Notes: a model not told the origin generated them from the sequence alone. A stretch of DNA of 64,000 nt from Neolewinella lacunae (GCF_014349155.1 NZ_JACSIT010000154.1:124001-188000), one strand, 5' to 3'; positions 52,052 to 60,718 are shown, counted from the stretch's first letter. Numbers and translations are program-made.

Positions 52052-53759
52052 GGGGTTGGCCAACGACGGTGTGGGCCGTTTTTTCGCTCTGGCCCCGCAG
52101 CGGAGACATCCCCTCGTACCCGAGCCCCCATTCGATTTCGACTGCGCCGGCGGGTAAGTCCTGCGGCAGTTCCAATGCTCCGCTGAGCAGGACCGTAGTA
52201 GCGCTACGGGGCAGGAGCGAAGTGGCGGGCGGGGTCAGCTTCCAGAAAATCATCGTGTCTGCGTAGTGGAAGGTAACGAACAGCTCCAGGGGAAGTCCTT
52301 TCCGCAGGTCAATCATCCCGGCGCTGGGTGGCATTTGAAAGGAGGCCTCGATGGTGAGGGGGTAGCGTGCGCCGGGCCGCAGGGTGGTGGGCAGCGGCTC
52401 GGTGGGAGCGAGGCGGAGGCCTTTGACGACCTGGAATTCCTCCACTGCCGCAATGCGCATATCGCGGTCCTGGGTACGGAAGGCCTCGGTATCGGCTTTG
52501 CTCCAGCTTTTTTGTCCCAAGACCAAAACGGGGCCTTGGTGGAAGGTAGAATCGGCCGTCCAGAGGTCGTACTGATTGCGGCGGTAGAAAACATCGGTAA
52601 AGGTCCAGGCGGGCTGTTGGGCGTAAAATTCGTAGAGCGAAGCCAGGCGGTAGCTGTTCTGGACAATCACGGGGCGGCCATCGGCAATTCCGGCCAGTCT
52701 TTCCACCCAGGGCTGGTGGTCGAAGGGCTTGGCGAAGGGCAGCCAATCCCGGGGCATCACGAGGAAAATCCGGGCCAGCAGCAAAACGCCAACGGTAATC
52801 CAGGCCAGCCGTTGCAGGCGGGGCTGCCAGGCGGAAAAACGGTCGCGGGCGGCGCGGAAAGTGAGGTAAACGAGGGGAATGCTCAGCAGGGCCGTCCACT
52901 GGGCCTCGGTACTGCCCTTGAGGGTGGTGTAGAGAAAAAAGAGCAGGAAGCCGAGGACGAGCCAGCGGTTGGCGGTGTCAAAACGGTCCTGGCTGCGGTC
53001 TTTCCAAAAAGTCTGGACGTAATACCACAGGAGAAGCGGACTGAAGATGACCAGCTGGTTGAGCAGATACTGCAAGGTAAAAGCCAATTCGTAGGGGTCG
53101 TTGCGGCCGCTGAGGTGGTAGCGGAAGGACGGAAAATCGTTCAGGTATTGCCAGTAGAGATGGGGGATGAACAAGGCGGCCCCCCCGAGGGCGGCGAGCC
53201 AGGCCCCCGGCTTGCGGAGCAGCCAAAGGAGGTGGGGCAACACACTGAAAAAGATCAGCATCACCCCGTGGTACTTGCTGTAGAGCGCTCCGGCCATGGT
53301 AATGCCCCAGAGGGCTCCGTTGGCCAAGGTCGGCGCGGTCAAAAAACGGCGGTAGGCCAGGAGGTAAAGGACGGTAAAGAGCAGCAGGGGCCCATCGGGG
53401 GTAGCAATAAAACTGTAGACGTTGAGCATCGGCTGGGCAAAAACCAGGGCGGCGGCCAGCCAAAGCGTTGCTCCCCGCGGCCGATCCAGTAAATACCACA
53501 GGGCGACAATTGTGGCGGTGGAGGCCAGAACGTGCCCGAAGCGCAGCCCCAGGGCCCCCGGCAACCAATCTTTACCCAAGCTGACCAACAGCGCCACGGC
53601 GGGCGGATGATCAAAGTAGCCCCAGTCCAGGCGCTGGGCGTACATCCAGTAATAGGTTTCGTCGGCATCCAGCGGGGAGAAGGCCGCCTGGAGCAAGGCC
53701 AGGGCCAGCCAGGCCAGGAGCAACCAGTAGGGGGACACTGCGGGGCGGGAAGTATGCAT
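52044..53759 (-). CDS. ArnT-like membrane glycosyltransferase (GT39/GT83 type)
   Basis: A 571-residue inner membrane protein, start at the ATG at 53759 (MHTSRPAVSPYWLLLAWLAL). About eleven to twelve membrane segments occupy residues 10-400. The first periplasmic loop has LDADETYYWMYAQRLDWGYF and DHPPAVALLV, where the acidic residues of GT-C enzymes lie. FSKYHGVMLIF-type helices follow, and the last 170 residues form a periplasmic domain with MIFWKLTPPATSLLP. Such enzymes transfer a sugar from a polyprenyl phosphate to lipid A or proteins. The sugar and acceptor cannot be told. Confidence 0.85.
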   Translation of the reverse strand: MHTSRPAVSPYWLLLAWLALALLQAAFSPLDADETYYWMYAQRLDWGYFDHPPAVALLVSLGKDWLPGALGLRFGHVLASTATIVALWYLLDRPRGATLWLAAALVFAQPMLNVYSFIATPDGPLLLFTVLYLLAYRRFLTAPTLANGALWGITMAGALYSKYHGVMLIFFSVLPHLLWLLRKPGAWLAALGGAALFIPHLYWQYLNDFPSFRYHLSGRNDPYELAFTLQYLLNQLVIFSPLLLWYYVQTFWKDRSQDRFDTANRWLVLGFLLFFLYTTLKGSTEAQWTALLSIPLVYLTFRAARDRFSAWQPRLQRLAWITVGVLLLARIFLVMPRDWLPFAKPFDHQPWVERLAGIADGRPVIVQNSYRLASLYEFYAQQPAWTFTDVFYRRNQYDLWTADSTFHQGPVLVLGQKSWSKADTEAFRTQDRDMRIAAVEEFQVVKGLRLAPTEPLPTTLRPGARYPLTIEASFQMPPSAGMIDLRKGLPLELFVTFHYADTMIFWKLTPPATSLLPRSATTVLLSGALELPQDLPAGAVEIEWGLGYEGMSPLRGQSEKTAHTVVGQPLR

Positions 53760-53929
53760 CGTGGGGCAAAGGTAGTGCCCCCAGCGGCACGTCGTACGCC
53801 TCACTTGGGGGAGAGACTGCTGCCGCACGCAGGTGCCCCAAGCAATTGGGAACGGAATCCGGCCCGCGTTCCCCCACTAGCACTTATCTTAGCGGCCGAG
53901 AGTTTTTCTACCTACCAACATTTAATGGC

Positions 53930-55726
53930 ATGAACCTACGTCTATTCCTCTGTCTCCTGCTGGCGGGAGGCTTACTCACGTTGTGCAAAGAATCTGACTC
54001 TGCGGGCACGGAAGCCACCGCTACGGTCGATCCCTCAACACTTAGTTTCAAGCGCACGGACAACACCGTCCGCATCGGCATCCGGACCGAGCCACCGGGC
54101 CTCAACCCCATCCTCTCCACCCAGGCCTCCGCACGCTACGTGAGTGAGATGGTGTTCCAGACACTCACCAGTCAGCACCCCCAGACCTACGAGCAAGTAC
54201 CCAACCTGGCCAGTGTGGCCGATATCAGCAAAGAGGCCAATGGAGGCGTGGCCTATGCCTACGTCTTAGACGAACAAGCCACCTGGCCGAACGGAATGCC
54301 CATTACGGCAACGGACGTCATTTTCAGCCTCAAGGTAGTCCTGCACCCCCTGGTTGCGTCCGGTGCCTACCGCCCCTACTACGCTGCGGTTACCAACATC
54401 GTCACCTCCCCCAATAACGAGAAGCGTTTCAAGGTGATGACCAGCGGCCCCTACCTGCTGGCCGAACAAGCCCTGGGCAGCCTGACCATCTACCCCGAGT
54501 ACGCCTACGACCCCGAAGGCCTCCTGCGCAAGGTGCCGCTTACGGACTTCACCAACGCCGCTAAAATTGAAAAACTGGCCGAAAGTGACCCCGACCTGAA
54601 GGCCTTCGCCGAGTTCTTCAGCGCCCCCGAGCGGGGGCACGATCCCGAACTGGTGGTGGGCAGTGGCCCCTACCAGCTCGTCAGCTGGGAAGAAGGCCAA
54701 CGCATCACCCTGGAGAGAAAGCCGAACTACTGGGGGATGAAAAAAAACGAGGAATGGCTCGCCGCCCGCCCCGAAAGCATCGTCTTCGAGATCATCCCCG
54801 ATGACAACACGATGGCCAACGCCCTACGGGATGAACTCGTAGACGTGGTAGTGGATATGGGCGTTGACCAATTCAAGGAATTGCACAACGACGAATTTCT
54901 GCAACAACGCTACAGCTTCTCGGCCGTCCCCAGCTTCAAATACTTCAGCATTCTGCTCAATCAGCAAAACCCCCTTTTCCGCGAAGTGGAAACCCGGCGG
55001 GCAATGGCCTACCTGATGGACATTGACGCCATGATTGAGCAAATCTTTTCCAAAGACCTGGCCACACGGGTCGCCAGCCCCGTTCTGCCCGCCAAGAGTT
55101 ATTACCACGACGGCCTCGAGCTCATCCCCTACAACCCCGAACGCGCCACAGAGCTGCTCTCCGCCGCGGGCTGGACCGACACCAACGGCGATGGAACGGT
55201 TGATAAGGAAATCGACGGCAAGCGCGAAGAACTCAGCTTTGAGTTCCTCATCTTCCCTTCCCCCGCCGGCGAATCAGTAGGTACCCTCGTGGCCGAATGG
55301 GCCAAGGCCGTGGGCGTAGACATTCGTGTCGTTCGTCAGGACGTTCGCGCACTCTACGGAGAATTGAACAAGGGCAATTTCGCCATGGCCCTGACTGGCT
55401 TCGGCTTCGACCCCAACCCCGACGACTTCACGCAGGTGTGGGCCTCGACTTCCGTCCCCCCGAACGGCACCAACCGCGGCGGCTTCAACAACCCCGAGGC
55501 CGATCAACTCATCAAGAAAATCCGCGTAACTCTCGACGACGCCAGCCGCGCTCCCCTCTACCGGCGTTTTCAGGAAATCGTTTACGAAAACCAACCGATG
55601 GTTTTCCTCTTCTCGCCCAAAGACCGCGTGGTGGTATCCAAACGCTTCAACTTTGAGGCGAAATCTATCGCCCCCAACGTCAGCTTCAATGCGTTGGCGC
55701 AGGAGGAATGGAATCAGGGGAAGTAA
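53930..55726 (+). CDS. OppA/DppA-type solute-binding lipoprotein
   Basis: A 598-residue periplasmic protein of solute-binding family 5. The start is the ATG at 53930, opening a lipoprotein signal (LFLCLLLAGGLLTLC, Cys at about 19). TDNTVRIGIRTEPPGLNPIL is the first domain strand; ATWPNGMPITATDVIFSL is the family's conserved block; VVGSGPYQLVSWEEGQRI and LERKPNYWG follow. The C-terminal part has DPNPDDFTQVWAS and PLYRRFQEIVYENQPMVFLF. It should bind peptides or another small solute. No ABC permease genes are adjacent, so the transporter partner is elsewhere. Confidence 0.9.
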   Translation: MNLRLFLCLLLAGGLLTLCKESDSAGTEATATVDPSTLSFKRTDNTVRIGIRTEPPGLNPILSTQASARYVSEMVFQTLTSQHPQTYEQVPNLASVADISKEANGGVAYAYVLDEQATWPNGMPITATDVIFSLKVVLHPLVASGAYRPYYAAVTNIVTSPNNEKRFKVMTSGPYLLAEQALGSLTIYPEYAYDPEGLLRKVPLTDFTNAAKIEKLAESDPDLKAFAEFFSAPERGHDPELVVGSGPYQLVSWEEGQRITLERKPNYWGMKKNEEWLAARPESIVFEIIPDDNTMANALRDELVDVVVDMGVDQFKELHNDEFLQQRYSFSAVPSFKYFSILLNQQNPLFREVETRRAMAYLMDIDAMIEQIFSKDLATRVASPVLPAKSYYHDGLELIPYNPERATELLSAAGWTDTNGDGTVDKEIDGKREELSFEFLIFPSPAGESVGTLVAEWAKAVGVDIRVVRQDVRALYGELNKGNFAMALTGFGFDPNPDDFTQVWASTSVPPNGTNRGGFNNPEADQLIKKIRVTLDDASRAPLYRRFQEIVYENQPMVFLFSPKDRVVVSKRFNFEAKSIAPNVSFNALAQEEWNQGK

Positions 55727-55765
55727 TGATTTGAACCGCCTTTTTCCACCACGAGGACGAAAAAT

Positions 55766-55820
55766 TACGAGGGGCAGTGAGGGTGCACTAAAAAATAGTG
55801 CACCCTCACTGCCCCTCGTA
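55766..55820. terminator. Perfect 25-bp hairpin between convergent genes
   Basis: Arms 55766-55790 and 55796-55820 are exact complements (TACGAGGGGCAGTGAGGGTG plus CACTA) with a loop of five A. It is placed to end transcription from both sides, although the T run is short (TATTTAAAA). The stem is much longer than a usual terminator. Confidence 0.75.
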
Positions 55821-55841
55821 TTTAAAAGCAGCAGCTAAGCC

Positions 55842-57446
55842 TTACTTCACATCCACGACGATGCGGCGATCCTGGTTGGCCAGTTGCCAGGCGTTGTGGA
55901 AGATGAGCTGCCCGACGAGGGCCATCTTCTTGAAGTTGATTTTCTCGATCGTGTCCGTAGACTGGTGGTAATCGGCGTGGGTACCATTGAAGAAAAAGAC
56001 ACTGGGAATGCCTTTTTCGGCGAAGTTGTAATGGTCGGAACGGTAGTAGTAGCGGTTGGGATCGTCTTCGGCGTTGTAGGTGTAGTCCAGTTCCAATTGT
56101 GTGAAGGTGCTGTTCATGCGCTCTCCGATGGCGTGGAGTTCGCTGCTCAGGCGGTCGCTGCCAATTACGTAGATGTAGTTGGGATTGTCTTCGTGAGCCT
56201 CATCGACGCGGCCGACCATATCGACGTTGATGTCGGCAATGGTGTTTTCCAGAGGGAAGATGGGGTGGTTGGCGTAGTACTCGGAGCCCAGCAGGCCTTT
56301 TTCCTCACCGCTTACGAGCAGGAACAAGACGCTGCGCCGGGCACCTTTGCCCATTTCCTTCGCTTTTACGAAAGCCTCGGCGATTTCCAGGACAGTGCTG
56401 GTGCCGGAGCCATTGTCGTCGGCCCCGTTGAAGATCACGTCTCCGCGGCGGCCGATGTGGTCGTAGTGTGCACTGACGACGAGGACTTCATCCTTCAGGC
56501 GGGGGTCCGTTCCTTCGACGAAGCCCAGGACGTTTTCCCCCACCAGTTCTTCTACACTTTTCTCCTGGGTGAGGCGGAGTGCAACGGGAAAGGTTACGGG
56601 CTTGAGTTTGCCGGACTTTTCGAGTTTCTTCCGGGCTTTTACCACTTTCTTGGCGGCGCGGCCCATGATTTTCTTACTGAGCTGGGGGGTGAGGTAAACG
56701 ACGTTGGCCGCCTGCCGTTCCGCCTCGGTGGTTTCGGCCATTTTCATCCGCCCGTCGAGGGTTTCCTGGCGGATGGCCCGAACGTTGTCCTTGAAATTGG
56801 CATCGATGATGAAGACGGTGGCTACGCCTGCTTCGTGGGCAACGCTGAGCTTGCGTTGGTCGGTAGCCGACCATTCAGAGGGACTGGAATTACCGCTCAA
56901 CCGGTAATTCCCGGCGGCGTCCTGGGGCTCGCCCGAGAGGATGATGATGTGCTTTCCCCGCAGGTCCTGCCCGGCGTAGTCATCGTAAGCGGCATCTTTA
57001 ATGCCGTAGCCGAGGAAGGTCAGTTCACCAATGTCCACCGCGCTGCGCCCCGCGTTTTGCGAAGGAGCGCTGGCAAATTCCCAGAGGTGCCGCAGGCTTT
57101 CGCCGTCGAGTTGGAGGTCAATATGTTGCCACATCTGCCGCGTAAAGAGGATACGCTGGAAGTAACCATTGTTTTCGCCAATGGTGGGCAGGCCGAGCCG
57201 GGCAAATTCGCCGCGCAGGTATTCGGCTGCCCGTTTTTGCCCGGGTTCGCCGGTTTCGCGGCCTTCCATATCGTCGGCCGAAAGGATGGTCAGGTGGCGG
57301 GTGAGGTCTTCCACCGTAATGGTGGCCGCCAGGGCGCGGGCCTCATCATCCGTGGTAAAAAGCTGCTGGGGGGCATACTGGCCAAATACGCTGGCGGTGA
57401 AGGCCAGCACCACAAACAGAAAAGAGTAACGAAGCATACGGAGCAT
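55842..57446 (-). CDS. Exported M28 family metallopeptidase
   Basis: A 535-residue exported aminopeptidase-type enzyme. The ATG at 57446 (or 57437) opens the signal peptide MLRMLRYSFLFVVLAFTASV; the longer frame to 57740 overlaps the next gene. The zinc ligands are in order: VSAHYDHIG, NGADDNGSGTSTVLEIAEAF, SGEEKGLLGSEYY, NVDMVGR and YYYRSDHYNF. A protease-associated domain is inserted between about residues 110 and 270. It should trim peptides in the periplasm or outside the cell. It lies 133 bp after a small lipoprotein gene on the same strand. Confidence 0.92.
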   Translation of the reverse strand: MLRMLRYSFLFVVLAFTASVFGQYAPQQLFTTDDEARALAATITVEDLTRHLTILSADDMEGRETGEPGQKRAAEYLRGEFARLGLPTIGENNGYFQRILFTRQMWQHIDLQLDGESLRHLWEFASAPSQNAGRSAVDIGELTFLGYGIKDAAYDDYAGQDLRGKHIIILSGEPQDAAGNYRLSGNSSPSEWSATDQRKLSVAHEAGVATVFIIDANFKDNVRAIRQETLDGRMKMAETTEAERQAANVVYLTPQLSKKIMGRAAKKVVKARKKLEKSGKLKPVTFPVALRLTQEKSVEELVGENVLGFVEGTDPRLKDEVLVVSAHYDHIGRRGDVIFNGADDNGSGTSTVLEIAEAFVKAKEMGKGARRSVLFLLVSGEEKGLLGSEYYANHPIFPLENTIADINVDMVGRVDEAHEDNPNYIYVIGSDRLSSELHAIGERMNSTFTQLELDYTYNAEDDPNRYYYRSDHYNFAEKGIPSVFFFNGTHADYHQSTDTIEKINFKKMALVGQLIFHNAWQLANQDRRIVVDVK

Positions 57447-57579
57447 GATTTTTGAATGCTGATGCGCACCGGGATTTGTTTTGCCACCCTGCGCAGGGCC
57501 GCCAGACGAAATCCCCAACGCGCGTGGGTACGGTGTAGACAACGCCGCAGTGGCGGGCAGGTTGACTCCAGCGGTGGCC

Positions 57580-58200
57580 TCAATGCCAGGCGGCCAACAG
57601 GCGGCCAATGGTGTCTTCGGGCAAACCCACGAGGTCTGCCCCTTCGAGGGGCCCGGCAGCATCGCCCGTAAGGCGGAGATCGGGAGTCCCGGAAAGGAGA
57701 TTGACCAAGACCAGAGACTGGCTGGCTTCCTCCTCCCCACACTTCAGCTGGTAGGACAGGAGAAAGTGTAGCGCGGAGGGCTCCAGCCACGGAGCGGGGG
57801 CGAGGCTGGCCGTGCGGTTAAAGACGTCCCCTGCACCTGCGGGCCGCGCCGCCTCCGTACCCGATTCGGTGGCCTGACAAGCCAGGGAATCCTGGTAAGT
57901 CCAGAGCAGCTCCGCCGCTGGAAAGGCCAGGCGGTAGCGCCGTAGGTAAATGCCCGAATAGTGGGTGGCAGGGTCATATTCCCGGGTCAAAACCATAAAG
58001 TAATCTTCTTCGCCGAGTGTGCCCACGTAGGTGTCCAGAATTTCGCCGGTTGATTGGGCCCGGAGCTGCTCGATTTGCTGGGCGCGATCGGCGTCCGAAA
58101 GGTAGCGGCGGTCGTACACCACCTCTGCGGGGGATCCGCCGCAGGCAGTGAGGGCAACGAGGAAAAACAGCAGTAAGCTGAGCAGGCGAAAATCAGTCAT
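57580..58200 (-). CDS. Lipoprotein of unknown function
   Basis: A 206-residue lipoprotein (signal LLSLLLFFLVALTACGG, Cys at about residue 20). The mature part is of mixed alpha/beta type with GTLGEEDYFMVLTREYDPAT and YRLAFPAAELLWTYQDSL. Its middle (ESGTEAARPAGAGDVFNRTA) is encoded by a NotI-core copy with one extra base, so this segment may be an insertion. It lies 36 bp after the sigma-partner gene on the same strand and may be the last gene of that operon. No family recognised. Confidence 0.6.
   Translation of the reverse strand: MTDFRLLSLLLFFLVALTACGGSPAEVVYDRRYLSDADRAQQIEQLRAQSTGEILDTYVGTLGEEDYFMVLTREYDPATHYSGIYLRRYRLAFPAAELLWTYQDSLACQATESGTEAARPAGAGDVFNRTASLAPAPWLEPSALHFLLSYQLKCGEEEASQSLVLVNLLSGTPDLRLTGDAAGPLEGADLVGLPEDTIGRLLAAWH
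57833..57850 (-). repeat. NotI-core repeat inside lipoprotein coding sequence
   Basis: GCACCTGCGGGCCGCGCC, the reverse core with one inserted G; read in frame on the minus strand as Gly-Ala-Ala-Arg-type residues. Confidence 0.65.
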
Positions 58201-58236
58201 CAGATGAGTAAAGCTTCCGAATCTTTCGGTGGTTCG

Positions 58237-59880
58237 CTATTTATGTCCAAAGAGGTAACGGCTGCCGAGGCGGACGTTGGTCGTATGGATGCGGTCGTTG
58301 TACGGGCCGATGCCCCGCTCGGCATCGAGGTAAATCACGCGGCCGAAGGTGGGGGCGGCGTAAATGCTCCAGCGGGGAGAGAGGGTCCGCTCGATGGTGA
58401 TGCCACCGCCGAGGTAGAAGCTGGCGTTGGTCAGCATAGATCCGCCTTCGAGCCAGCCGGGCTCGGGGTCGGTCAGTTTGCGCGAACTCTGGTAGCTCGG
58501 CGAGCGCTTGCCGTCGGCTTCCGGGGGGTCTACGTCAAAGCGCCCGGTAGTGCTGTTGAAGGCTTCCACCAGGTCTTGCCCCCCTTCCGGAATGTAAAAA
58601 GTGGAGTTAGCAATCACGCTCATGCTCATCCCCACCTGGGCCGTCAGGCGCCAATCCGTACTTTCCCGCAGGGTGCGCTGGTAGTTGAAGGGGAAGATGA
58701 TGGAGTGGTGGATGAAGCGGCTGTAGCCTTTAACGGGCTCAATGAGGGGGTAATCTTCCTGCAAATACCACTTCAGGGCGGTGGGGATGTAAGCGCGGCG
58801 GCTGTAAATGACCCCGATCTGTAAACCGTTTTTGCCACTCGTCGCATCCAGGAGCAGGCCAGCCGTCGTGCCGCGGGCCAGGCGGGAGTCGCTGTCCACG
58901 TCAAAATCTCCAAACTGGGTTGCGGGAGTGACCACCTGGTTAAAGTCGACGGGCGAGAAAAAGACATTCAGGTAGTAGCGGATGGGCGTTGCACGCGGTT
59001 GGGCGGGCAGGCGTAGGGCCGGGCTGGGCAGCATCAGGCTGCGTTGGGCACCGTACTCGAGCGTAGCCAGGGGGCTGACGTCGGCCAGAAGCGGCTCAGC
59101 GGCTGGCGCAGGAACGTCCCTTGCCGTTGTTTGCTCGTTGGCATCCGGGAATAGAGGAGCACTGCTCGCTTCCGGTCGGACCGCAGTCGGCACTGTTGCG
59201 TCGGGTAGTCCAGGACCAGGCTTAAGCTTCGGCAATTCAGGAGAATTGCCGGTAAGGGCCTGGGGGCGTTCGGGGACGGGAGCAGCAGCAAGCGTTGGCA
59301 AAAGACCAACGGCGGGTGCAACCGAAGCAATATCCTGCGCTGCGGCCAGCGCCGGTACTGGCTGGCCAGCCCCATCGGGCAAGCCACCAAAACGAAGGAA
59401 AAGTAAAAGCAGGCTCAGGAGCAGAGAAAACTCGGTGATTTTCCAGGCGGCAACCAATTCCCGACGCTGCCCGATCAGCTCAAGGCGGGCGGCCAGGGCG
59501 GCCCAGCCCCTGCTACCGGTAGCCGTATTCCGGGCCAGCCGGTCGGCCAGCAGGGCATCAATTTTTACCTCGTCTGCCTCATCCAGGCGGGCCGCAAGTA
59601 AGTCCCAACTGCCGGGGGCAACGGCCGGGCGCAGGCCGTCGAGCCCGGCCGCCAGCTGCGAGTCGCTGGCGGCGAAGACGTCCAGCTTGCGCTCCAAAGA
59701 CGCCCAGCCGGTAGCTTCGTTGCTGGCCAGCGCGGGCCCCGTGAGGGCTCGGCGGAGGTAATCGTCGGCATCCAACTCCCCGGCCAGGCGCTGCCAGCCC
59801 GGCCCACTGGGCGGAAGATCTGGCAACTGTTTGAGCTGCTGCCGGACCAAAGCATCGAAGTCCTGGTTGCGCGAAGTCAT
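58237..59880 (-). CDS. Putative sigma-partner: Trp-repeat cytoplasmic domain, membrane span and barrel-like domain
   Basis: A 547-residue protein, 2 bp after an ECF sigma gene. The N-terminal 140 residues are cytoplasmic and hold four repeats of about 33 residues, with Trp29, Trp59, Trp92 and Trp126, each in a W-x-x-L-x-x-x-L(D/E) pattern (for example TGWASLERKLD and GSWDLLAARLDE). One membrane span follows (FSLLLSLLLLFLRFGG, 151-166), then a Pro/Ala/Thr-rich linker to about 300, then a 240-residue beta-rich part with strands such as YYLNVFFSPVDFNQVV and LTAQVGMSMSVIANSTFYI. The end, GSRYLFGHK, looks like a barrel strand. Its position suggests an anti-sigma or membrane signalling role. Confidence 0.65.
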   Translation of the reverse strand: MTSRNQDFDALVRQQLKQLPDLPPSGPGWQRLAGELDADDYLRRALTGPALASNEATGWASLERKLDVFAASDSQLAAGLDGLRPAVAPGSWDLLAARLDEADEVKIDALLADRLARNTATGSRGWAALAARLELIGQRRELVAAWKITEFSLLLSLLLLFLRFGGLPDGAGQPVPALAAAQDIASVAPAVGLLPTLAAAPVPERPQALTGNSPELPKLKPGPGLPDATVPTAVRPEASSAPLFPDANEQTTARDVPAPAAEPLLADVSPLATLEYGAQRSLMLPSPALRLPAQPRATPIRYYLNVFFSPVDFNQVVTPATQFGDFDVDSDSRLARGTTAGLLLDATSGKNGLQIGVIYSRRAYIPTALKWYLQEDYPLIEPVKGYSRFIHHSIIFPFNYQRTLRESTDWRLTAQVGMSMSVIANSTFYIPEGGQDLVEAFNSTTGRFDVDPPEADGKRSPSYQSSRKLTDPEPGWLEGGSMLTNASFYLGGGITIERTLSPRWSIYAAPTFGRVIYLDAERGIGPYNDRIHTTNVRLGSRYLFGHK

Positions 59881-59882
59881 GG

Positions 59883-60434
59883 TTATCGGCCTAGGGAGGT
59901 GAGCATTTTTTGCAATTTTCCCCGGGCTTTCACCAGGTTAGAGCGGCTGGTACTTTCGGTGATCTGGAGCTGCTCCCCGATTTCCCGGTGGCTGTAGCCT
60001 TCCACTACGTAAAGGTTGAAAATCGTCCGGTAAGTAGGTGGAAGCTGCTGAACGGCGGCCAGGATCTCCCGGGCGCCGAACTGGGCAAAGATGTCGGGGG
60101 CGTCGGTGCTTACGTTGTACGCTTTATCAAGGTCTTCCGTCCGGCGGCGGCCATTACGACGGTATTGATCGATGGCCGTGTTTACCGTAATACGGCGCAT
60201 CCAAGCCACCAGCGCCGTCCCACTTTCGTAGTGGCTGATCTTCTTAAAAATCTTGATGAAACTCTCGTGGAGCAAGTCCATGGCCTCGTCGTCACTACCG
60301 GCGTAACGCTGGCAGATCGACATCAGGGTACCGTAGTATTCTTCGTAGAGCAGGCGCTGGGCTTCGCGGTTGCCGCGGGCCAGGGCAGCGATAAACTGCT
60401 GTTCGTTCTGGTGAATAGTTAAGGTGTAATCCAT
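59883..60434 (-). CDS. ECF-type RNA polymerase sigma factor
   Basis: A 183-residue sigma70 factor of the extracytoplasmic function group. The ATG at 60434 (MDYTLTIHQNEQQFIAALAR) is chosen because region 2 begins right after it; the longer frame crosses a repeat. Region 2 has YEEYYGTLMSICQRYAGSDD, EAMDLLHESFIKIFKKISHY and ALVAWMRRITVNTAIDQYRR. Region 4 is LPPTYRTIFNLYVVEGYSHR with EIGEQLQITESTSRSNLVKA. The partner gene starts 2 bp after the stop, as in sigma/anti-sigma operons. A NotI-core copy lies 134 bp upstream in the preferred orientation. Confidence 0.93.
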   Translation of the reverse strand: MDYTLTIHQNEQQFIAALARGNREAQRLLYEEYYGTLMSICQRYAGSDDEAMDLLHESFIKIFKKISHYESGTALVAWMRRITVNTAIDQYRRNGRRRTEDLDKAYNVSTDAPDIFAQFGAREILAAVQQLPPTYRTIFNLYVVEGYSHREIGEQLQITESTSRSNLVKARGKLQKMLTSLGR

Positions 60435-60567
60435 GGTCGAAAGGATATGAGTGGTAGCAGCCAAAGCGCGCTTAAAGACCGTAAAGTAAACGTTTTTTGC
60501 CTTTCCTCCGCTGCTTTGCCCCCCTTTATTTACGGTATTCGCAGTTGGCGGACGATTTTTAATACCC

Positions 60568-60585
60568 GGGCGCGGCCGCGGGTGC
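60568..60585 (+). repeat. NotI-core repeat, one-mismatch copy
   Basis: GGGCGCGGCCGCGGGTGC (A to G). AGGGTAAGGAAGAGCGGAGC and AAAGC follow, fitting the extended family. It is 134 bp upstream of the ECF sigma gene. Confidence 0.85.
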
Positions 60586-60718
60586 AGGGTAAGGAAGAGC
60601 GGAGCAAAGCGGGGGCACGGGCGTAAAGTTGTTCCGCAAAAGGAGGGCAACGAAAAAAAAGACCGTGCGCGGCGCAAAGCCGGCACGGTCCATTTCTCTT
60701 AGCGAGGTACTACTTGTA

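Noticed and set aside
53822-53836. CACGCAGGTGC-type partial match to the repeat core
   Set aside because: Only part of the core matches; too weak to count.
55884-57455. 523-residue plus-strand frame over the M28 peptidase
   Set aside because: Val/Gly/Phe-rich shadow of the peptidase codons; zinc motifs are on the minus strand.
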